Below, piece after piece: positions 8,030 to 17,880 of a stretch of DNA of 64,000 nucleotides (the first letter of the stretch is position 1; every line of letters begins with the position of its first letter). Source of the DNA: Burkholderia pseudomultivorans (lineage in GTDB: Bacteria > Pseudomonadota > Gammaproteobacteria > Burkholderiales > Burkholderiaceae); assembly GCF_001718415.1 (NCBI RefSeq), contig NZ_CP013378.1, positions 248,001 to 312,000 on the forward strand. Reading direction: 5' to 3'. Made by a program: the position numbers and the translations under genes. The notes below the pieces were generated by a model. It was not told the DNA's origin and made no database searches. It saw nothing but the letters and a program-made list of their open reading frames with translations.

Positions 8030-8980
8030 TCAGCGCTTGAGGCCGGTGTCCTCGGCCGCGCCGATGTTGATGTTCATGCACTGGATCGCGGCACCCGACG
8101 CACCCTTGCCGAGGTTGTCGAGACGCGCGACCGTGACGAAGCGCTCCTCGTTGCCGAACACGAACAGGTCGACGCGGTTCGTGTCGTTGTTTGCCTGGAC
8201 GTCGAAGAAGCCGCCGTCGAGATTCGCGTCCGCGTTGAACGGCGCGACGTGCACGAACGCTTCGTCCGCGTAGTATTCGGCGAACACGCGCTGCACGTCC
8301 TGCGGCGTCGCGCGTTTCGCGAGCTGCGCGGGCGTGAAGTAGGTCGTCACCGCGAGGCCCTTGAGGAACGGGCCGACGATCGGCGTGAAGATCGGCGCGT
8401 TCTCGAGGCCGGTGTGCGCGGCCATTTCCGGCAGGTGCTTGTGCGTGAGGCCGAGCGCATACGGGCGCGGGCTCGCGAGCTTGCCGGCCGCCGCCGCGTT
8501 CTCGTAGTCGGCGATCATCGACTTGCCGCCGCCGCTGTAGCCGGTGATCGAATAGCTGTGCGCGGCGAACGTCGGCGCGACGATGCCGGCCTCGACGAGC
8601 GGACGCATCGCGAGCACGAAGGCCGACGCGTGGCAGCCCGGCACCGCGATGCGCTTCGACGTGCGGATCTTCTCGCGCTGCGTGCGGGTCAGTTCGGGCA
8701 GGCCGTACGCCCAGTCGGCGTGGGTGCGGAACGCGGTGCTCGCGTCGATCAGCGTAGTGTGCGGGTTCTCGACCAGCGACGCCGATTCGCGCGACGCGAC
8801 GTCCGGCAGGCACAGGAACGTGACGTCCGACGCGTTGATCAGGCGGCGGCGCTCGTCGACATCCTTGCGCTTCGCTTCGTCGATGCGCAGGACTTCGACG
8901 TCGTTGCGTGCCGCCAGGTATTCGAAGATCTTCAGGCCGGTCGTGCCTTCCTGGCCGTCGACAAAAACTTTGGTGCTCAT
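8030..8980 (-). CDS. argC: N-acetyl-gamma-glutamyl-phosphate reductase (short type)
   Basis: 316 residues. Catalyses NADPH-dependent reduction of N-acetylglutamyl phosphate to the semialdehyde in arginine biosynthesis. It starts [22 protein letters not shown], the short-form nucleotide-binding motif (G-Q-E-G-T-T-G), and has the catalytic cysteine in VPGCHAS (about residue 114) with the downstream [13 protein letters not shown]. It belongs to the short type 2 ArgC class (about 310 aa rather than 340-350). GAGAG lies just upstream of the ATG. No other arginine gene is adjacent, which is usual for dispersed arg genes in beta-proteobacteria. The compact monocistronic unit ends at the hairpin at 7988-8010. 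Confidence 0.95.
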   Translation of the reverse strand: MSTKVFVDGQEGTTGLKIFEYLAARNDVEVLRIDEAKRKDVDERRRLINASDVTFLCLPDVASRESASLVENPHTTLIDASTAFRTHADWAYGLPELTRTQREKIRTSKRIAVPGCHASAFVLAMRPLVEAGIVAPTFAAHSYSITGYSGGGKSMIADYENAAAAGKLASPRPYALGLTHKHLPEMAAHTGLENAPIFTPIVGPFLKGLAVTTYFTPAQLAKRATPQDVQRVFAEYYADEAFVHVAPFNADANLDGGFFDVQANNDTNRVDLFVFGNEERFVTVARLDNLGKGASGAAIQCMNINIGAAEDTGLKR

Positions 8981-9254
8981 TTCGCTCTCACTGAAACGGG
9001 GGGCGGCGCCCGAAAACCGACATTTTAAGACCTCATCCGGCGGCCCTGCACCGCACGGGCCGAAAAAAGACGATTCGCGGCCCGGTGCGTCACGTCGACG
9101 TCCGCGCGCTGGGCGGGCGGCGCGCGCATGCCGGCTCGCACGCGTCGGCCGCCGCGTTCGAGGCGGCCGGCATCGGTGCTGGACGCCGATCGCGCAGCCT
9201 TATCGTGCATCGCCAGCGTGACGGAATATTGAATGGCCGGGTATGGGCCGCCGG

Positions 9255-9848
9255 TCACCGCCCGTAATGGACGACGAGCCGCGCGGTGCCGAGCGTCTGC
9301 GTGCCGATCTCGTGCTCGAACATCGGTGCGGGGCGGCCCTGCGCGACGCGCAGGTCCATGCCCTTCAGCGCATAGACGGTGATCACGTAGCGGTGCGGCT
9401 TGCCGGGCGGCGGGCACGGGCCGCCGTAGCCGTCGGTCCCGAAGTCGTTGCGCGCCTCGCTCGCGCCGATGCGCCGCAGGAAGCCGGATGCGCTCGCGTC
9501 GGCGGGCAGCCTCGTGACGGTGGCGGGAATGCTCGCGACGGCCCAGTGCCACCAGCCGTGTCCGGGCGCGTCGGGATCGAACATCGTGACCGCGTAGCCG
9601 CGCGTGCCGGGCGGCGGATTGTGCCAGCTCAGCTCCGGCGAGCGGTTCGCGCCCTTGCAGTCGCCGCGGTCGAACACGTTCGCGTTGCCGACGCGGCCGC
9701 CGCTCGGCAGGTCCTCGCTCGACACGGTGAACGCACCTTCCGCGCGCACGACCCCGGACGCGAGCAGCGCGACGCAGACGAGCGGGATGACGAAGGCGGG
9801 CGGACGACCCGAAGACGCAGGCGCAGCGGTCCGGCGATCCACACGCAT
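9255..9848 (-). CDS. YbhB/YbcL-family (PEBP, Raf-kinase-inhibitor-like) exported protein
   Basis: 197 residues. A cationic N-terminus and hydrophobic stretch (PPAFVIPLVCVALLASGVVRAEG) look like a signal peptide cleaved after about residue 36, so a periplasmic location is likely. The PEBP ligand-pocket motifs are present: NRSPELSWHNPPPGTRGYAVTMFDPDAP, with the conserved DPDAP, then WWHWAVASIP and YGGPCPPPGKPHRYVITVYAL. Bacterial members bind anionic small ligands, but physiological roles are poorly defined. It is monocistronic and flanked by about 270 nt before argC and about 250 nt before pyrE, with no regulatory signal recognised. Confidence 0.9.
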   Translation of the reverse strand: MRVDRRTAAPASSGRPPAFVIPLVCVALLASGVVRAEGAFTVSSEDLPSGGRVGNANVFDRGDCKGANRSPELSWHNPPPGTRGYAVTMFDPDAPGHGWWHWAVASIPATVTRLPADASASGFLRRIGASEARNDFGTDGYGGPCPPPGKPHRYVITVYALKGMDLRVAQGRPAPMFEHEIGTQTLGTARLVVHYGR

Positions 9849-10031
9849 ATGGCGCTTCTCCCGTCACGTGGGCCGGGCCGAGCCGCCCGGCAAGGTTGGC
9901 GTGGTGCGTTGCCCGCGAAGATGATGGCGGTGACGGATCAAGTCTAGCATTAGGGGTTGGATGAACGAAGCCCGCGCATTGCCGCAGGGCGCGCCGCCGA
10001 TCGCCGCCGCGGCCGGGTCGGCGGACGAAAA

Positions 10032-10061
10032 AAAACCGCTCGCGACGCTGCGAGCGGTTTT
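10032..10061 (-). terminator. pyrE terminator
   Basis: A 12-bp perfect stem (AAAACCGCTCGC with GCGAGCGGTTTT) around a 6-nt loop. On the minus strand it continues into a run of eight T, 36 nt past the pyrE stop. Confidence 0.88.
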
Positions 10062-10097
10062 CTCGATCCTCGTGCCGGCGCAGTAGCCGGCGCGGCG

Positions 10098-10784
10098 TTA
10101 CGCCGGTGCGCCGGTCGCGCCGCCGTGCGCGGCCGACCATTCGGCCGGCGCGTGCAGGAATTTCTCGACTTCGTCGAGCGTCTTGGTCTCGAAGTAGCCC
10201 GAAGCCTTCGCGACGCGCAGCACGTCCCACCACGTCGCCAGCGCGTGCAGGTCGACGTCGATGTCCTTCAGGACCGACACGCTTTCCTTGAAGATGTTGT
10301 AGTGGAACAGCACGAAGCAGTGGTTCACCGTCGCGCCCGCGGTGCGCAGCGCGTTGACGAAGTTGATCTTGCTGCGGCTGTCGGTCGTCAGGTCTTCAAC
10401 CAGCAGCACGCGCGAGCCTTCTTCCAGATGGCCTTCGATCTGCGCGTTGCGGCCGAAACCCTTCGGCTTCTTGCGCACGTACTGCATCGGCACCATCATG
10501 CGGTCCGCGAGCCATGCCGCGAACGGGATGCCGGCCGTCTCGCCGCCCGCCACCGAGTCGATCTGCTCGAAGCCGACGTCGCGCATGATCGTCGTTTCAG
10601 CCATTTCCATCAGCGCACGGCGCACGCGCGGATACGAAATCAGCTTGCGGCAGTCGATATAGACGGGGCTCGCCCAGCCGGACGTGAAGATGAACGGTTT
10701 TTCGGCGTTGAAGTGCACCGCCTGCACTTCGAGCAGGATTTTGGCGGTCGTATCCGAGATCGACTGACGATCGTAGCCTGTCAT
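10098..10784 (-). CDS. pyrE: Orotate phosphoribosyltransferase
   Basis: 228 residues. Converts orotate and PRPP to OMP in de novo pyrimidine synthesis. The PRPP-binding motif is seen as [15 protein letters not shown] (about residues 125-140), with the flexible catalytic loop [17 protein letters not shown] before it and [20 protein letters not shown] near the N-terminus. The second ATG at 10784 is preferred because AAGGA sits six nt before it; the ATG at 10790 would overlap that site. An upstream minus-strand TAAAAT (10902-10907) is a candidate -10. The C-terminal 20 residues are Ala/Gly-rich and extend past the typical fold. Single-gene unit, divergent from maeB. Confidence 0.96.
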   Translation of the reverse strand: MTGYDRQSISDTTAKILLEVQAVHFNAEKPFIFTSGWASPVYIDCRKLISYPRVRRALMEMAETTIMRDVGFEQIDSVAGGETAGIPFAAWLADRMMVPMQYVRKKPKGFGRNAQIEGHLEEGSRVLLVEDLTTDSRSKINFVNALRTAGATVNHCFVLFHYNIFKESVSVLKDIDVDLHALATWWDVLRVAKASGYFETKTLDEVEKFLHAPAEWSAAHGGATGAPA

Positions 10785-11238
10785 GGGCATTCCTTGGGTG
10801 ATGAGCGAGGAGCGGGCGCGGCCCGGTGGCGCAGCAGGGGAACCCGCCGGGGAGCGGGGGCGATCGGCGGGCCGATTGCATCGCTGCGCGCGTAGCCCGC
10901 AATTTTACCCGATTCAGGGCGGTTTTCGGCGGAATTCGCGCAGGTTCGCCCGGCCGCTCGCCACCGGTGAAACAAGCGGGCCGCCCGGCCGGCAGGCTGA
11001 TGGCGGGCATGCCGTGTCGCAGCAACGCGTGTCATCCACGGGGGTGTACACTAAGCGACCCTTAGAAATCGTTCCGTACTTTGCATCTCCTTCTTGCCAC
11101 CCGCCAAGGTTCGATGGCGTGCCGATCGGGCGCGTCGCGGCCGTCTCGCAGTCGATTATCCGTTCGATTCAAGCAGACGCGGCTCGAGATGCTGTGTACC
11201 GGGTCGTCACAATTCCGTAAGTCGCTCGCAGGTCAATC
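10785..11238. other. pyrE-maeB divergent intergenic region
   Basis: 454 nt without a supported gene, holding the divergent promoters of pyrE and maeB. TAAAAT on the minus strand (10902-10907) is a candidate pyrE -10; its flank ATTTTACCCGA recurs upstream of the GNAT gene at about 20463. On the plus side, GTGTACACTAAG at about 11043 resembles a promoter but lacks a clear -35. Confidence 0.4.
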
Positions 11239-13509
11239 ATGGACGAACAACTGAAACAGGCCGCACTCGCCTATCACCAGAACCCGAAACCCGGCAAGAT
11301 TTCGGTCACGCCGACCAAGCCGCTGTCGAACCAGCTCGATCTGTCGCTCGCCTATTCGCCCGGCGTCGCGGCCGCGTGCGAGGCGATCCACGCCGATCCG
11401 CTCGACGCGCAGAAGTACACGTCGCGCGGCAACCTCGTCGGCGTCGTGACCAACGGCACCGCGGTGCTCGGCCTCGGCAACATCGGCCCGCTCGCCGCGA
11501 AGCCGGTGATGGAAGGCAAGGGCTGCCTGTTCAAGAAGTTCGCGGGCATCGACGTGTTCGACATCGAACTGTCGGAGTCCGACCCCGACAAGCTCGTCGA
11601 GGCGATCGCGATGCTCGAGCCGACGCTCGGCGGCATCAACCTCGAGGACATCAAGGCGCCGGAGTGCTTCTACATCGAGCAGAAGCTGCGCGAGCGCATG
11701 AAGATCCCGGTCTTCCACGACGACCAGCACGGCACCGCGATCATCGCGTCGGCCGCGATCCTGAACGGCCTGAAGGTGGTCGGCAAGAAGCTGTCCGAGG
11801 TGAAGCTCGTGTGCTCGGGCGCCGGCGCCGCGGCGATCGCCTGCCTGGACCTGCTGGTGAACCTCGGCCTGACGAAGTCGAACATCCTCGTCGCCGACTC
11901 GAAGGGCGTGATCTACGAAGGCCGCGGCAATCTCGACCCGTCGAAGCAGCGCTACGCGGCGACCACCGACGCGCGCTCGCTGGCCGACGCGATCCACGGG
12001 GCCGACGTGTTCCTCGGCTGCTCGAGCGCGGGCGTGCTGAAGCAGGACATGGTCAAGACGATGGCCGACAAGCCGCTGATCCTGGCGCTCGCGAACCCGG
12101 AACCGGAAATCCGCCCGGAAGACGCGAAGGCCGTGCGCCCGGACGCGATCGTCGCGACCGGCCGTTCGGACTACCCGAACCAGGTCAACAACGTGCTGTG
12201 CTTCCCGTTCATCTTCCGCGGTGCGCTCGACGTCGGCGCGACGACGATCACCGAAGAGATGAAGCTCGCCTGCGTGCGCGCGATCGCCGAGCTGGCCGAG
12301 GAAACCGACCAGAGCGAGGAAGTCGCCAAGGCCTATGAAGGCCATTCGCTCGAATTCGGGCCGGAGTACCTGATTCCGAAGCCGTTCGATCCGCGCCTGA
12401 TCATCAAGATCGCGCCGGCCGTGGCCCAGGCCGCGATGGATTCGGGCGTCGCCACGCGTCCGATCCAGGACATGGACGCGTACCGCGAGCAGCTCGGCGC
12501 GACCGTCTACCGCACCGGCATGGTGATGCGCCCGGTGTTCGCGACCGCGAAGAAGGCCGAGGCCCGCATCGTGTTCGCCGAGGGCGAGGACGAGCGCGTG
12601 CTGCGCGCCGCGCAGTTCGTGCTGCTCGAGAAGATCGCGAAGCCGATCATCATCGGCCGTCCGTCGGTCGTCGAGATGCGTCTCGCGAAGATCGGCTCGA
12701 AGCTGAAGGCGGGCGTCGATTTCGAGATCGTCAATCCGGAAGACGACACGCGCTACCACCGCTACTGGCAGGCGTACCACGAGATCGGTGCGCGCGACGG
12801 CGTGACGCCGGAAGTCGCGAAGGCCGCGCTGCGCAAGTTCAACACGCTGATCGGCGCGATGCTCGTGCACCTGGGCGACGCGGACGGGATGATCTGCGGG
12901 ATGATCGACACGTACCACAGCCACCTGAAGTTCATCGAGCAGGTGCTGGGCCGCGCGAAGGGCGCCGAGCACTTCGCGGCGATGAACCTGCTGATGCTGC
13001 CGGGCCGCAACCTGTTCGTCTGCGACACGTACGTGAACGAACTGCCGAGCGCCGAACAGCTCGCCGACATGACGATCCAGGCCGCCGCCGAGATCGAGCG
13101 CTTCGGCATCGTGCCGAAGGCCGCGCTGCTGTCGAACTCGAACTTCGGCAGCGCGCCGTCGGCGTCGTCGCGCCGGATGGCCGACGCCCGCAAGCTGATC
13201 GTCGAACGCGCGCCGGAGCTGGAAGTCGACGGCGAAATGCACGGCGACGCGGCGCTGTCCGAAGCGGTCCGCAAGGCCGCGTTCCCGGGCACCACGCTGT
13301 CGGGCGAAGCGAACCTGCTGATCATGCCGAACGTCGAAGCGGCGAACATCGCGTACAACCTGCTGAAGATGGTCGGCGGCGAAGGCGTGACGGTCGGCCC
13401 GTTCCTGCTCGGCGCGGCGAAGCCGGTCCACATCCTGACGCCGGCCGCGACCGTGCGCCGGATCATCAACATGACGGCCGTTGCCGCCGCGAACGTGAAC
13501 ACGAAGTAA
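11239..13509 (+). CDS. maeB: NADP-dependent malic enzyme, phosphotransacetylase-fused type
   Basis: 756 residues. Decarboxylates malate to pyruvate and supplies NADPH. Residues about 1-425 are the malic enzyme part: the [16 protein letters not shown] entry motif, the metal-binding FHDDQHGTA (about 158) and the Rossmann [16 protein letters not shown]. Residues about 430-756 are a phosphotransacetylase-like domain beginning [28 protein letters not shown], which in MaeB-type enzymes is thought to be regulatory (acetyl-CoA response). The length of about 760 matches the fused class. It starts at the ATG after a weak upstream purine run (GCAGGTCAATC). It is convergent with the indolepyruvate oxidoreductase and ends at a strong hairpin. 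Confidence 0.96.
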   Translation: MDEQLKQAALAYHQNPKPGKISVTPTKPLSNQLDLSLAYSPGVAAACEAIHADPLDAQKYTSRGNLVGVVTNGTAVLGLGNIGPLAAKPVMEGKGCLFKKFAGIDVFDIELSESDPDKLVEAIAMLEPTLGGINLEDIKAPECFYIEQKLRERMKIPVFHDDQHGTAIIASAAILNGLKVVGKKLSEVKLVCSGAGAAAIACLDLLVNLGLTKSNILVADSKGVIYEGRGNLDPSKQRYAATTDARSLADAIHGADVFLGCSSAGVLKQDMVKTMADKPLILALANPEPEIRPEDAKAVRPDAIVATGRSDYPNQVNNVLCFPFIFRGALDVGATTITEEMKLACVRAIAELAEETDQSEEVAKAYEGHSLEFGPEYLIPKPFDPRLIIKIAPAVAQAAMDSGVATRPIQDMDAYREQLGATVYRTGMVMRPVFATAKKAEARIVFAEGEDERVLRAAQFVLLEKIAKPIIIGRPSVVEMRLAKIGSKLKAGVDFEIVNPEDDTRYHRYWQAYHEIGARDGVTPEVAKAALRKFNTLIGAMLVHLGDADGMICGMIDTYHSHLKFIEQVLGRAKGAEHFAAMNLLMLPGRNLFVCDTYVNELPSAEQLADMTIQAAAEIERFGIVPKAALLSNSNFGSAPSASSRRMADARKLIVERAPELEVDGEMHGDAALSEAVRKAAFPGTTLSGEANLLIMPNVEAANIAYNLLKMVGGEGVTVGPFLLGAAKPVHILTPAATVRRIINMTAVAAANVNTK

Positions 13510-13546
13510 GCGCTCGCGTGTGCCGCGCCATCGGCGCGGCGCAACG

Positions 13547-13581
13547 AAAAAGCCACGGAACCCTGCGTTCCGTGGCTTTTT
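13547..13581. terminator. Bidirectional terminator between maeB and IOR
   Basis: A 15-bp perfect stem (13547-13561 with 13567-13581) and 5-nt loop, flanked by A-runs on the left and T-runs on the right, so it works in both directions. It lies between two convergent genes. Confidence 0.9.
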
Positions 13582-13650
13582 TTATCGCGATCCGTCGGTA
13601 CGGCAAGCGCGGCGGACGTCCGGACCGCGAACGCCCGCCGCGCGTCGCGG

Positions 13651-16600
13651 CTACGCGACCTGCTGGCGCGTCTGGCCGCCCGTCGGCGAACGCCATTGCG
13701 CGAGCAGCGTGTTCCACTTCACGCGTACCGCGCGCAGGTTGTTCTCCTTCACGTGACCGTAGCCGCGGATGCCGTCCGGCAGCGCCGCCAGTTCGAGCGC
13801 GAGCGGGCGGTTGGCCGCGTTCAGCTTTGCCAGCACCTCGTCGATCAGCGCCTGGTATTCGCCGATCAGCGCACGCTCGGTGCGACGCTCCTCGGTGCGG
13901 CCGAACGGATCGAGGCCGGTGCCGCGCAGGAATTTCGCTTTCGCGAGCAGCCGGAACGCCGACATCATCCACGGGCCGTACGCCTTCTTCACCAGATGGC
14001 CGTGCGCGTCCTTCTTCGCGAGCAGCGGCGGCGCGAGGTGGAACTTCAGCTTCCAGTCGCCTTCGAACTGCGCGGACAGGCGCGCGAGGAACGCCGGATC
14101 CGACTGCAGCCGCGCGACCTCGTATTCGTCCTTGTACGCCATCAGCTTGAACAGGTTGCGTGCGACCGCCTCGGTCAGCGGCTCCTGCATGTCGCCATCC
14201 GCCAGCGCACGCTCGGCCGCGCGCACCTTGTCGACGAATGCCGCATAGCGCGCCGCGTACGCGGCGTTCTGGTACGCAGTCAGGAATTCGACGCGCTTGG
14301 CGATCAGCGCATCGACCGCCTTCTTCGTGTGCAGCGCGATCACGGTCGCGCCTTGCGCCGGACGCGCGTCGCCGGCCGCGGCCTGCTGCACGCTCGCGAG
14401 ATCGTGAGCGGCGCGGCGGCCCCAGTCGAACGCGGCGCGGTTCTTATCCACCGACACCGCATTCAGCTCGATCGCGCGTTCGAGCGACGCGAGCGTCAGC
14501 GGCAGCCAGCCCTTTTGCCACGCGTAGCCGAGCACGAACGGGTTCGTGTAGATCGCGTCGCCGAGCAGCGCGACCGCGAAGCGGTTCGCATCGACGAAGT
14601 CGACGCGGTCGCCGGCCGCCGCGCGGATGTCGCGTTCGGCGGAAGTGCCCGGGAACGCCCAGTTCGGGTTCTTGATGAACTCGGCAGTCGGCGTCTGCGC
14701 GCTGTTGACGACCACGCGCGTCGCGTCGTACCGCATCCGCGACGTGCACTCGTCGCCGGCCGTGACGATCGCGTCGCAGCCGATCACGAGATCCGCTTCG
14801 CCCATCGCGATCCGCGTCGCGTGGATGTCGGTCGGCGCATGCGAGATCTGCACGTGGCTCATCACGGCGCCGCCCTTCTGTGCGAGGCCGGTCACGTCGA
14901 GCACGGTCACGCCCTTGTTTTCCAGGTGCGCGGCCATCCCGAGCAGCGCGCCGATCGTCACGACGCCAGTGCCGCCGACGCCGGTGACGAGCACGCCGTA
15001 CGCGCGTTCGATCGCCGGCAGCGTCGGCTCGGGGATCGGCGGCAGCGCGCTGCCGTCGACCGAAACCGCCTTCGGCTTCTTCAACTGGCCGCCCTCGACC
15101 GTGACGAAGCTCGGGCAGAAGCCCTTCAGGCACGAGAAGTCCTTGTTGCAGCTCGACTGGTTGATCTGGCGCTTCGTGCCGAATTCGGTTTCCAGCGGCT
15201 CGACCGACAGGCAGTTCGACTGCACCGAGCAGTCGCCGCAGCCTTCGCACACCGCGTCGTTGATCACGACGCGCTTGGCCGGGTCCGGATACGCGCCGCG
15301 CTTGCGGCGGCGGCGCTTCTCGGTCGCGCAGGTCTGGTCGTAGATCAGGATCGTCGTGCCTTCGATCTCGCGCAGTTCGCGCTGCACGTCGTCGAGCTGG
15401 TCGCGATGGTGGATCGTCACGCCCGGCGCGAGCAGCGCCTTCTTGTCGTCGTACTTTTCCGGCTCGTCGGTGACGATCACGATCTTCTTCGCGCCTTCGG
15501 ACGCGAGCTGATGCGTGATCTGCGGGACGGTCAGCACGCCGTCGACCGGCTGGCCGCCCGTCATTGCGACGGCATCGTTGTACAGGATCTTGTACGTGAT
15601 GTTCGCCTTCGACGAGATCGCCGCGCGCACGGCCAGCAGGCCCGAGTGGAAGTAGGTGCCGTCGCCGAGGTTCGCGAACACGTGCTTTTCGTCGGTGAAC
15701 GGCGCCTGGCCGATCCACGGCACGCCTTCGCCGCCCATCTGGCTGAAGGTGCTCGTGTTGCGGTCCATCCACACGGTCATGTAGTGGCAACCGATGCCGG
15801 CGATCGCGCGCGAGCCTTCCGGCACGTTGGTCGACGTGTTGTGCGGGCAGCCCGAGCAGAACCACGGCTTGCGCTCGGTCTGCACGTGCGGCTTCGCGAG
15901 CGCCATTTCCTTCGCGTTGATTACGGCGATGCGCGCGGCGATGCGCGCGCGCACGTCCGACGGCAGCTCGAACTTGTCGAGGCGCGTCGCGATCGCCTTC
16001 GCGATGATCGCGGGCGACAGCTCGTAGTGCGCGGGCAGCAGCCAGTTGCCCATCGGCACCGACCATTCGCCGCCGGCGCCGTCCTTCTCGTCGAACTTGC
16101 CGTACACGCGCGGGCGCTGCGCGTCCGGCCAGTTGTACAGCTCTTCCTTGATCGCGTATTCGAGGATCTGGCGCTTTTCCTCGACGACCAGGATTTCGTC
16201 GAGGCCGCGTGCGAACGCCTGCGCGCCCTGCGCTTCGAGCGGCCAGACGCAGCCGACCTTGTAGAGCCGGATGCCGATGCGCGCGCAGGTTTCGTCGTCG
16301 AGGCCGAGGTCGGTCAGCGCCTGGCGCACGTCGAGATACGCCTTGCCGCCCGTCATGATGCCGAAGCGCGCGTTCGGCGAATCGATCTCGATCCGGTCGA
16401 GCTTGTTCGCGCGCACGTAGGCGAGCGCCGCGTACCACTTGTAGTCGAGCAGCCGTGCTTCCTGCACGAGCGGCGGGTCGGGCCAGCGGATGTTCAGGCC
16501 CCCTTCGGGCAGGACGAAATCGGTCGGCAGCACGATCTCGGTGCGGTGCGGGTCGATATCGACCGATGCCGACGATTCGACGACGTCGGTCACGCACTTG

Positions 16601-17238
16601 AGCGCGACCCACAGGCCCGAATAGCGGCTCATCGCCCAGCCATGCAGGCCGAAATCGAGATATTCCTGCACGTTCGACGGGAACAGCACCGGCAGCCCGC
16701 AGGCCTTGAAGATGTGCTCCGACTGGTGCGCGAGCGTCGACGATTTCGCCGCGTGGTCGTCGCCGGCGAGCACCAGCACGCCGCCGTGCTTCGACGAGCC
16801 GGCCGAGTTCGCGTGCTTGAAGACGTCGCCGGTGCGGTCGACGCCCGGGCCCTTGCCGTACCACATGCCGAACACGCCGTCGTACTTCGCGCCGGGATAC
16901 AGGTTGACCTGCTGCGAGCCCCACACGGCGGTCGCGGCGAGATCTTCGTTGAGGCCGGGCTGGAAGACGATCTGATGGGCAGCCAGGTGCTGCTTGGCCT
17001 TCCAGAGCGACAGGTCGAGGCCGCCGAGCGGTGAGCCGCGATAGCCGGAGATGAAGCCGGCCGTGTTGAGGCCGGCGGCGCGGTCGCGTTCCTGCTGGAG
17101 CATCGGCAGGCGCACGAGGGCCTGGATGCCGCTCATGTACGCGCGCCCGCGTTCGAGCGTGTATTTGTCGTCAAGCGTGACGGACTTCAGCGCGGCTTCG
17201 AGCGATGCGCGTTGGCCTGCGTCTAGCGGGGCATTCAT
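13651..17238 (-). CDS. Indolepyruvate ferredoxin oxidoreductase, fused alpha-beta protein
   Basis: 1195 residues. Thiamine-diphosphate enzyme that oxidatively decarboxylates aryl pyruvates (from Trp, Phe, Tyr) to acyl-CoA, passing electrons to ferredoxin. The long form fuses the parts that are separate IorA and IorB in archaea. Order: N-terminal pyrimidine-binding domain (GFISGYRGSPLGGLDLSLW), KPWFCSGCPHNTSTN at about residue 459, the TPP-binding region around GDGTYFHSGL, a Cys-rich segment CEGCGDCSVQSNC (about 663) followed by CNKDFSCLKGFCP, then the gamma-type domain (GVLVTGVGGTGVVTIG). The ATG at 17238 follows GGAGGAGA; an upstream GTG would add 12 residues without a ribosome site. Its neighbourhood with hppD and paa fits aromatic amino acid catabolism. 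Confidence 0.95.
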   Translation of the reverse strand: MNAPLDAGQRASLEAALKSVTLDDKYTLERGRAYMSGIQALVRLPMLQQERDRAAGLNTAGFISGYRGSPLGGLDLSLWKAKQHLAAHQIVFQPGLNEDLAATAVWGSQQVNLYPGAKYDGVFGMWYGKGPGVDRTGDVFKHANSAGSSKHGGVLVLAGDDHAAKSSTLAHQSEHIFKACGLPVLFPSNVQEYLDFGLHGWAMSRYSGLWVALKCVTDVVESSASVDIDPHRTEIVLPTDFVLPEGGLNIRWPDPPLVQEARLLDYKWYAALAYVRANKLDRIEIDSPNARFGIMTGGKAYLDVRQALTDLGLDDETCARIGIRLYKVGCVWPLEAQGAQAFARGLDEILVVEEKRQILEYAIKEELYNWPDAQRPRVYGKFDEKDGAGGEWSVPMGNWLLPAHYELSPAIIAKAIATRLDKFELPSDVRARIAARIAVINAKEMALAKPHVQTERKPWFCSGCPHNTSTNVPEGSRAIAGIGCHYMTVWMDRNTSTFSQMGGEGVPWIGQAPFTDEKHVFANLGDGTYFHSGLLAVRAAISSKANITYKILYNDAVAMTGGQPVDGVLTVPQITHQLASEGAKKIVIVTDEPEKYDDKKALLAPGVTIHHRDQLDDVQRELREIEGTTILIYDQTCATEKRRRRKRGAYPDPAKRVVINDAVCEGCGDCSVQSNCLSVEPLETEFGTKRQINQSSCNKDFSCLKGFCPSFVTVEGGQLKKPKAVSVDGSALPPIPEPTLPAIERAYGVLVTGVGGTGVVTIGALLGMAAHLENKGVTVLDVTGLAQKGGAVMSHVQISHAPTDIHATRIAMGEADLVIGCDAIVTAGDECTSRMRYDATRVVVNSAQTPTAEFIKNPNWAFPGTSAERDIRAAAGDRVDFVDANRFAVALLGDAIYTNPFVLGYAWQKGWLPLTLASLERAIELNAVSVDKNRAAFDWGRRAAHDLASVQQAAAGDARPAQGATVIALHTKKAVDALIAKRVEFLTAYQNAAYAARYAAFVDKVRAAERALADGDMQEPLTEAVARNLFKLMAYKDEYEVARLQSDPAFLARLSAQFEGDWKLKFHLAPPLLAKKDAHGHLVKKAYGPWMMSAFRLLAKAKFLRGTGLDPFGRTEERRTERALIGEYQALIDEVLAKLNAANRPLALELAALPDGIRGYGHVKENNLRAVRVKWNTLLAQWRSPTGGQTRQQVA

Positions 17239-17422
17239 TAACAGTCTCCTCCACCCACAGTTTGGGATCACCAAAACGTCGATTGCTTCGGCATCTTGTG
17301 GACGCGTCGGCAGTGGCCGGCATATTGGCCGGTTTTAAGTGATGGTAGCACTGGGATAAACCCGCCGCGTGCGGACAAAATTACCGCGGTGCACCACCGC
17401 AGCGGGCAAGGGGGGACGTTAC

Positions 17423-17442
17423 AGCATGTAAAAGCATGTAAA
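17423..17442. repeat. Tandem 10-bp direct repeat
   Basis: AGCATGTAAA occurs twice in perfect tandem (17423-17432 and 17433-17442), about 115 nt upstream of the small exported peptide gene and about 185 nt upstream of the IOR start. The spacing of one helical turn suits a pair of protein contacts on the same DNA face. Function unknown. Confidence 0.6.
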
Positions 17443-17558
17443 GCTGGCCCCATCTGCGGGCAAATGCCGTTAATCTTGTCGGCCTGCCGGAGGTGCCCGA
17501 CCGTATCGATTCGTTTCGAGGCGGCCGGGGAGGCGCCGGCAGTTTTACAGGAGGTGCA

Positions 17559-17753
17559 ATGAACACACGTCATATCCAGAGTTTCCTGATCGTGTCCGCG
17601 GCGTTTTTCTCGATGACCGGCCCGGTGCGCGCGCAAGGCGCGAGCGCACTGGCGGCAGCCGGCTCGCAGATGCGCCAGATCGCGGCGGCGCAGGATGCCG
17701 ACGCGCAGCCGTCCGTCGCGCGCGTCGCCGCGCCGAAGGCGAACGTGCGTTGA
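17559..17753 (+). CDS. Small exported hypothetical peptide
   Basis: 64 residues, starting at an ATG preceded by a near-perfect ribosome site (ACAGGAGGTGCA). Residues 1-25 (MNTRHIQSFLIVSAAFFSMTGPVRA) form a clear Sec signal peptide with an A-x-A-like cleavage site before Q26. The mature 39 residues are Ala/Gln-rich (SALAAAGSQMRQIAAAQDADAQ) and end in a basic patch (APKANVR). No family was recognised. It is followed within 40 nt by a strong intrinsic terminator, so it is a self-contained unit between the IOR gene and hppD, and not a shadow frame. It may be a small periplasmic or secreted protein. Confidence 0.7.
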   Translation: MNTRHIQSFLIVSAAFFSMTGPVRAQGASALAAAGSQMRQIAAAQDADAQPSVARVAAPKANVR

Positions 17754-17790
17754 TCCGCTCGCGCGGCCGGCAGGCCGCGCCGAAATGACG

Positions 17791-17822
17791 AAAGGGCGGG
17801 AATCCTGCGATTCCCGCCCTTT
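17791..17822. terminator. Terminator after the small peptide gene / before hppD end
   Basis: A 14-bp perfect stem (17791-17804 with 17809-17822) with a 4-nt CTGC loop, followed by T4 on the plus side. It lies between the convergent small peptide gene and hppD and likely serves both. Confidence 0.88.
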
Positions 17823-17880
17823 TTCTTTGTGCCGTCGATGCGGCGAACGCCCGCGTGCCGGACGTTCGCGCGCCGATGTA

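Noticed and set aside
13696..17034. 1112-residue open frame antisense to the indolepyruvate oxidoreductase gene
   Set aside because: Composition is Arg/Ala/Val/Asp-rich as expected from the complementary strand of high-GC code, with no ribosome site and no recognisable domain; the minus-strand gene is unmistakable.
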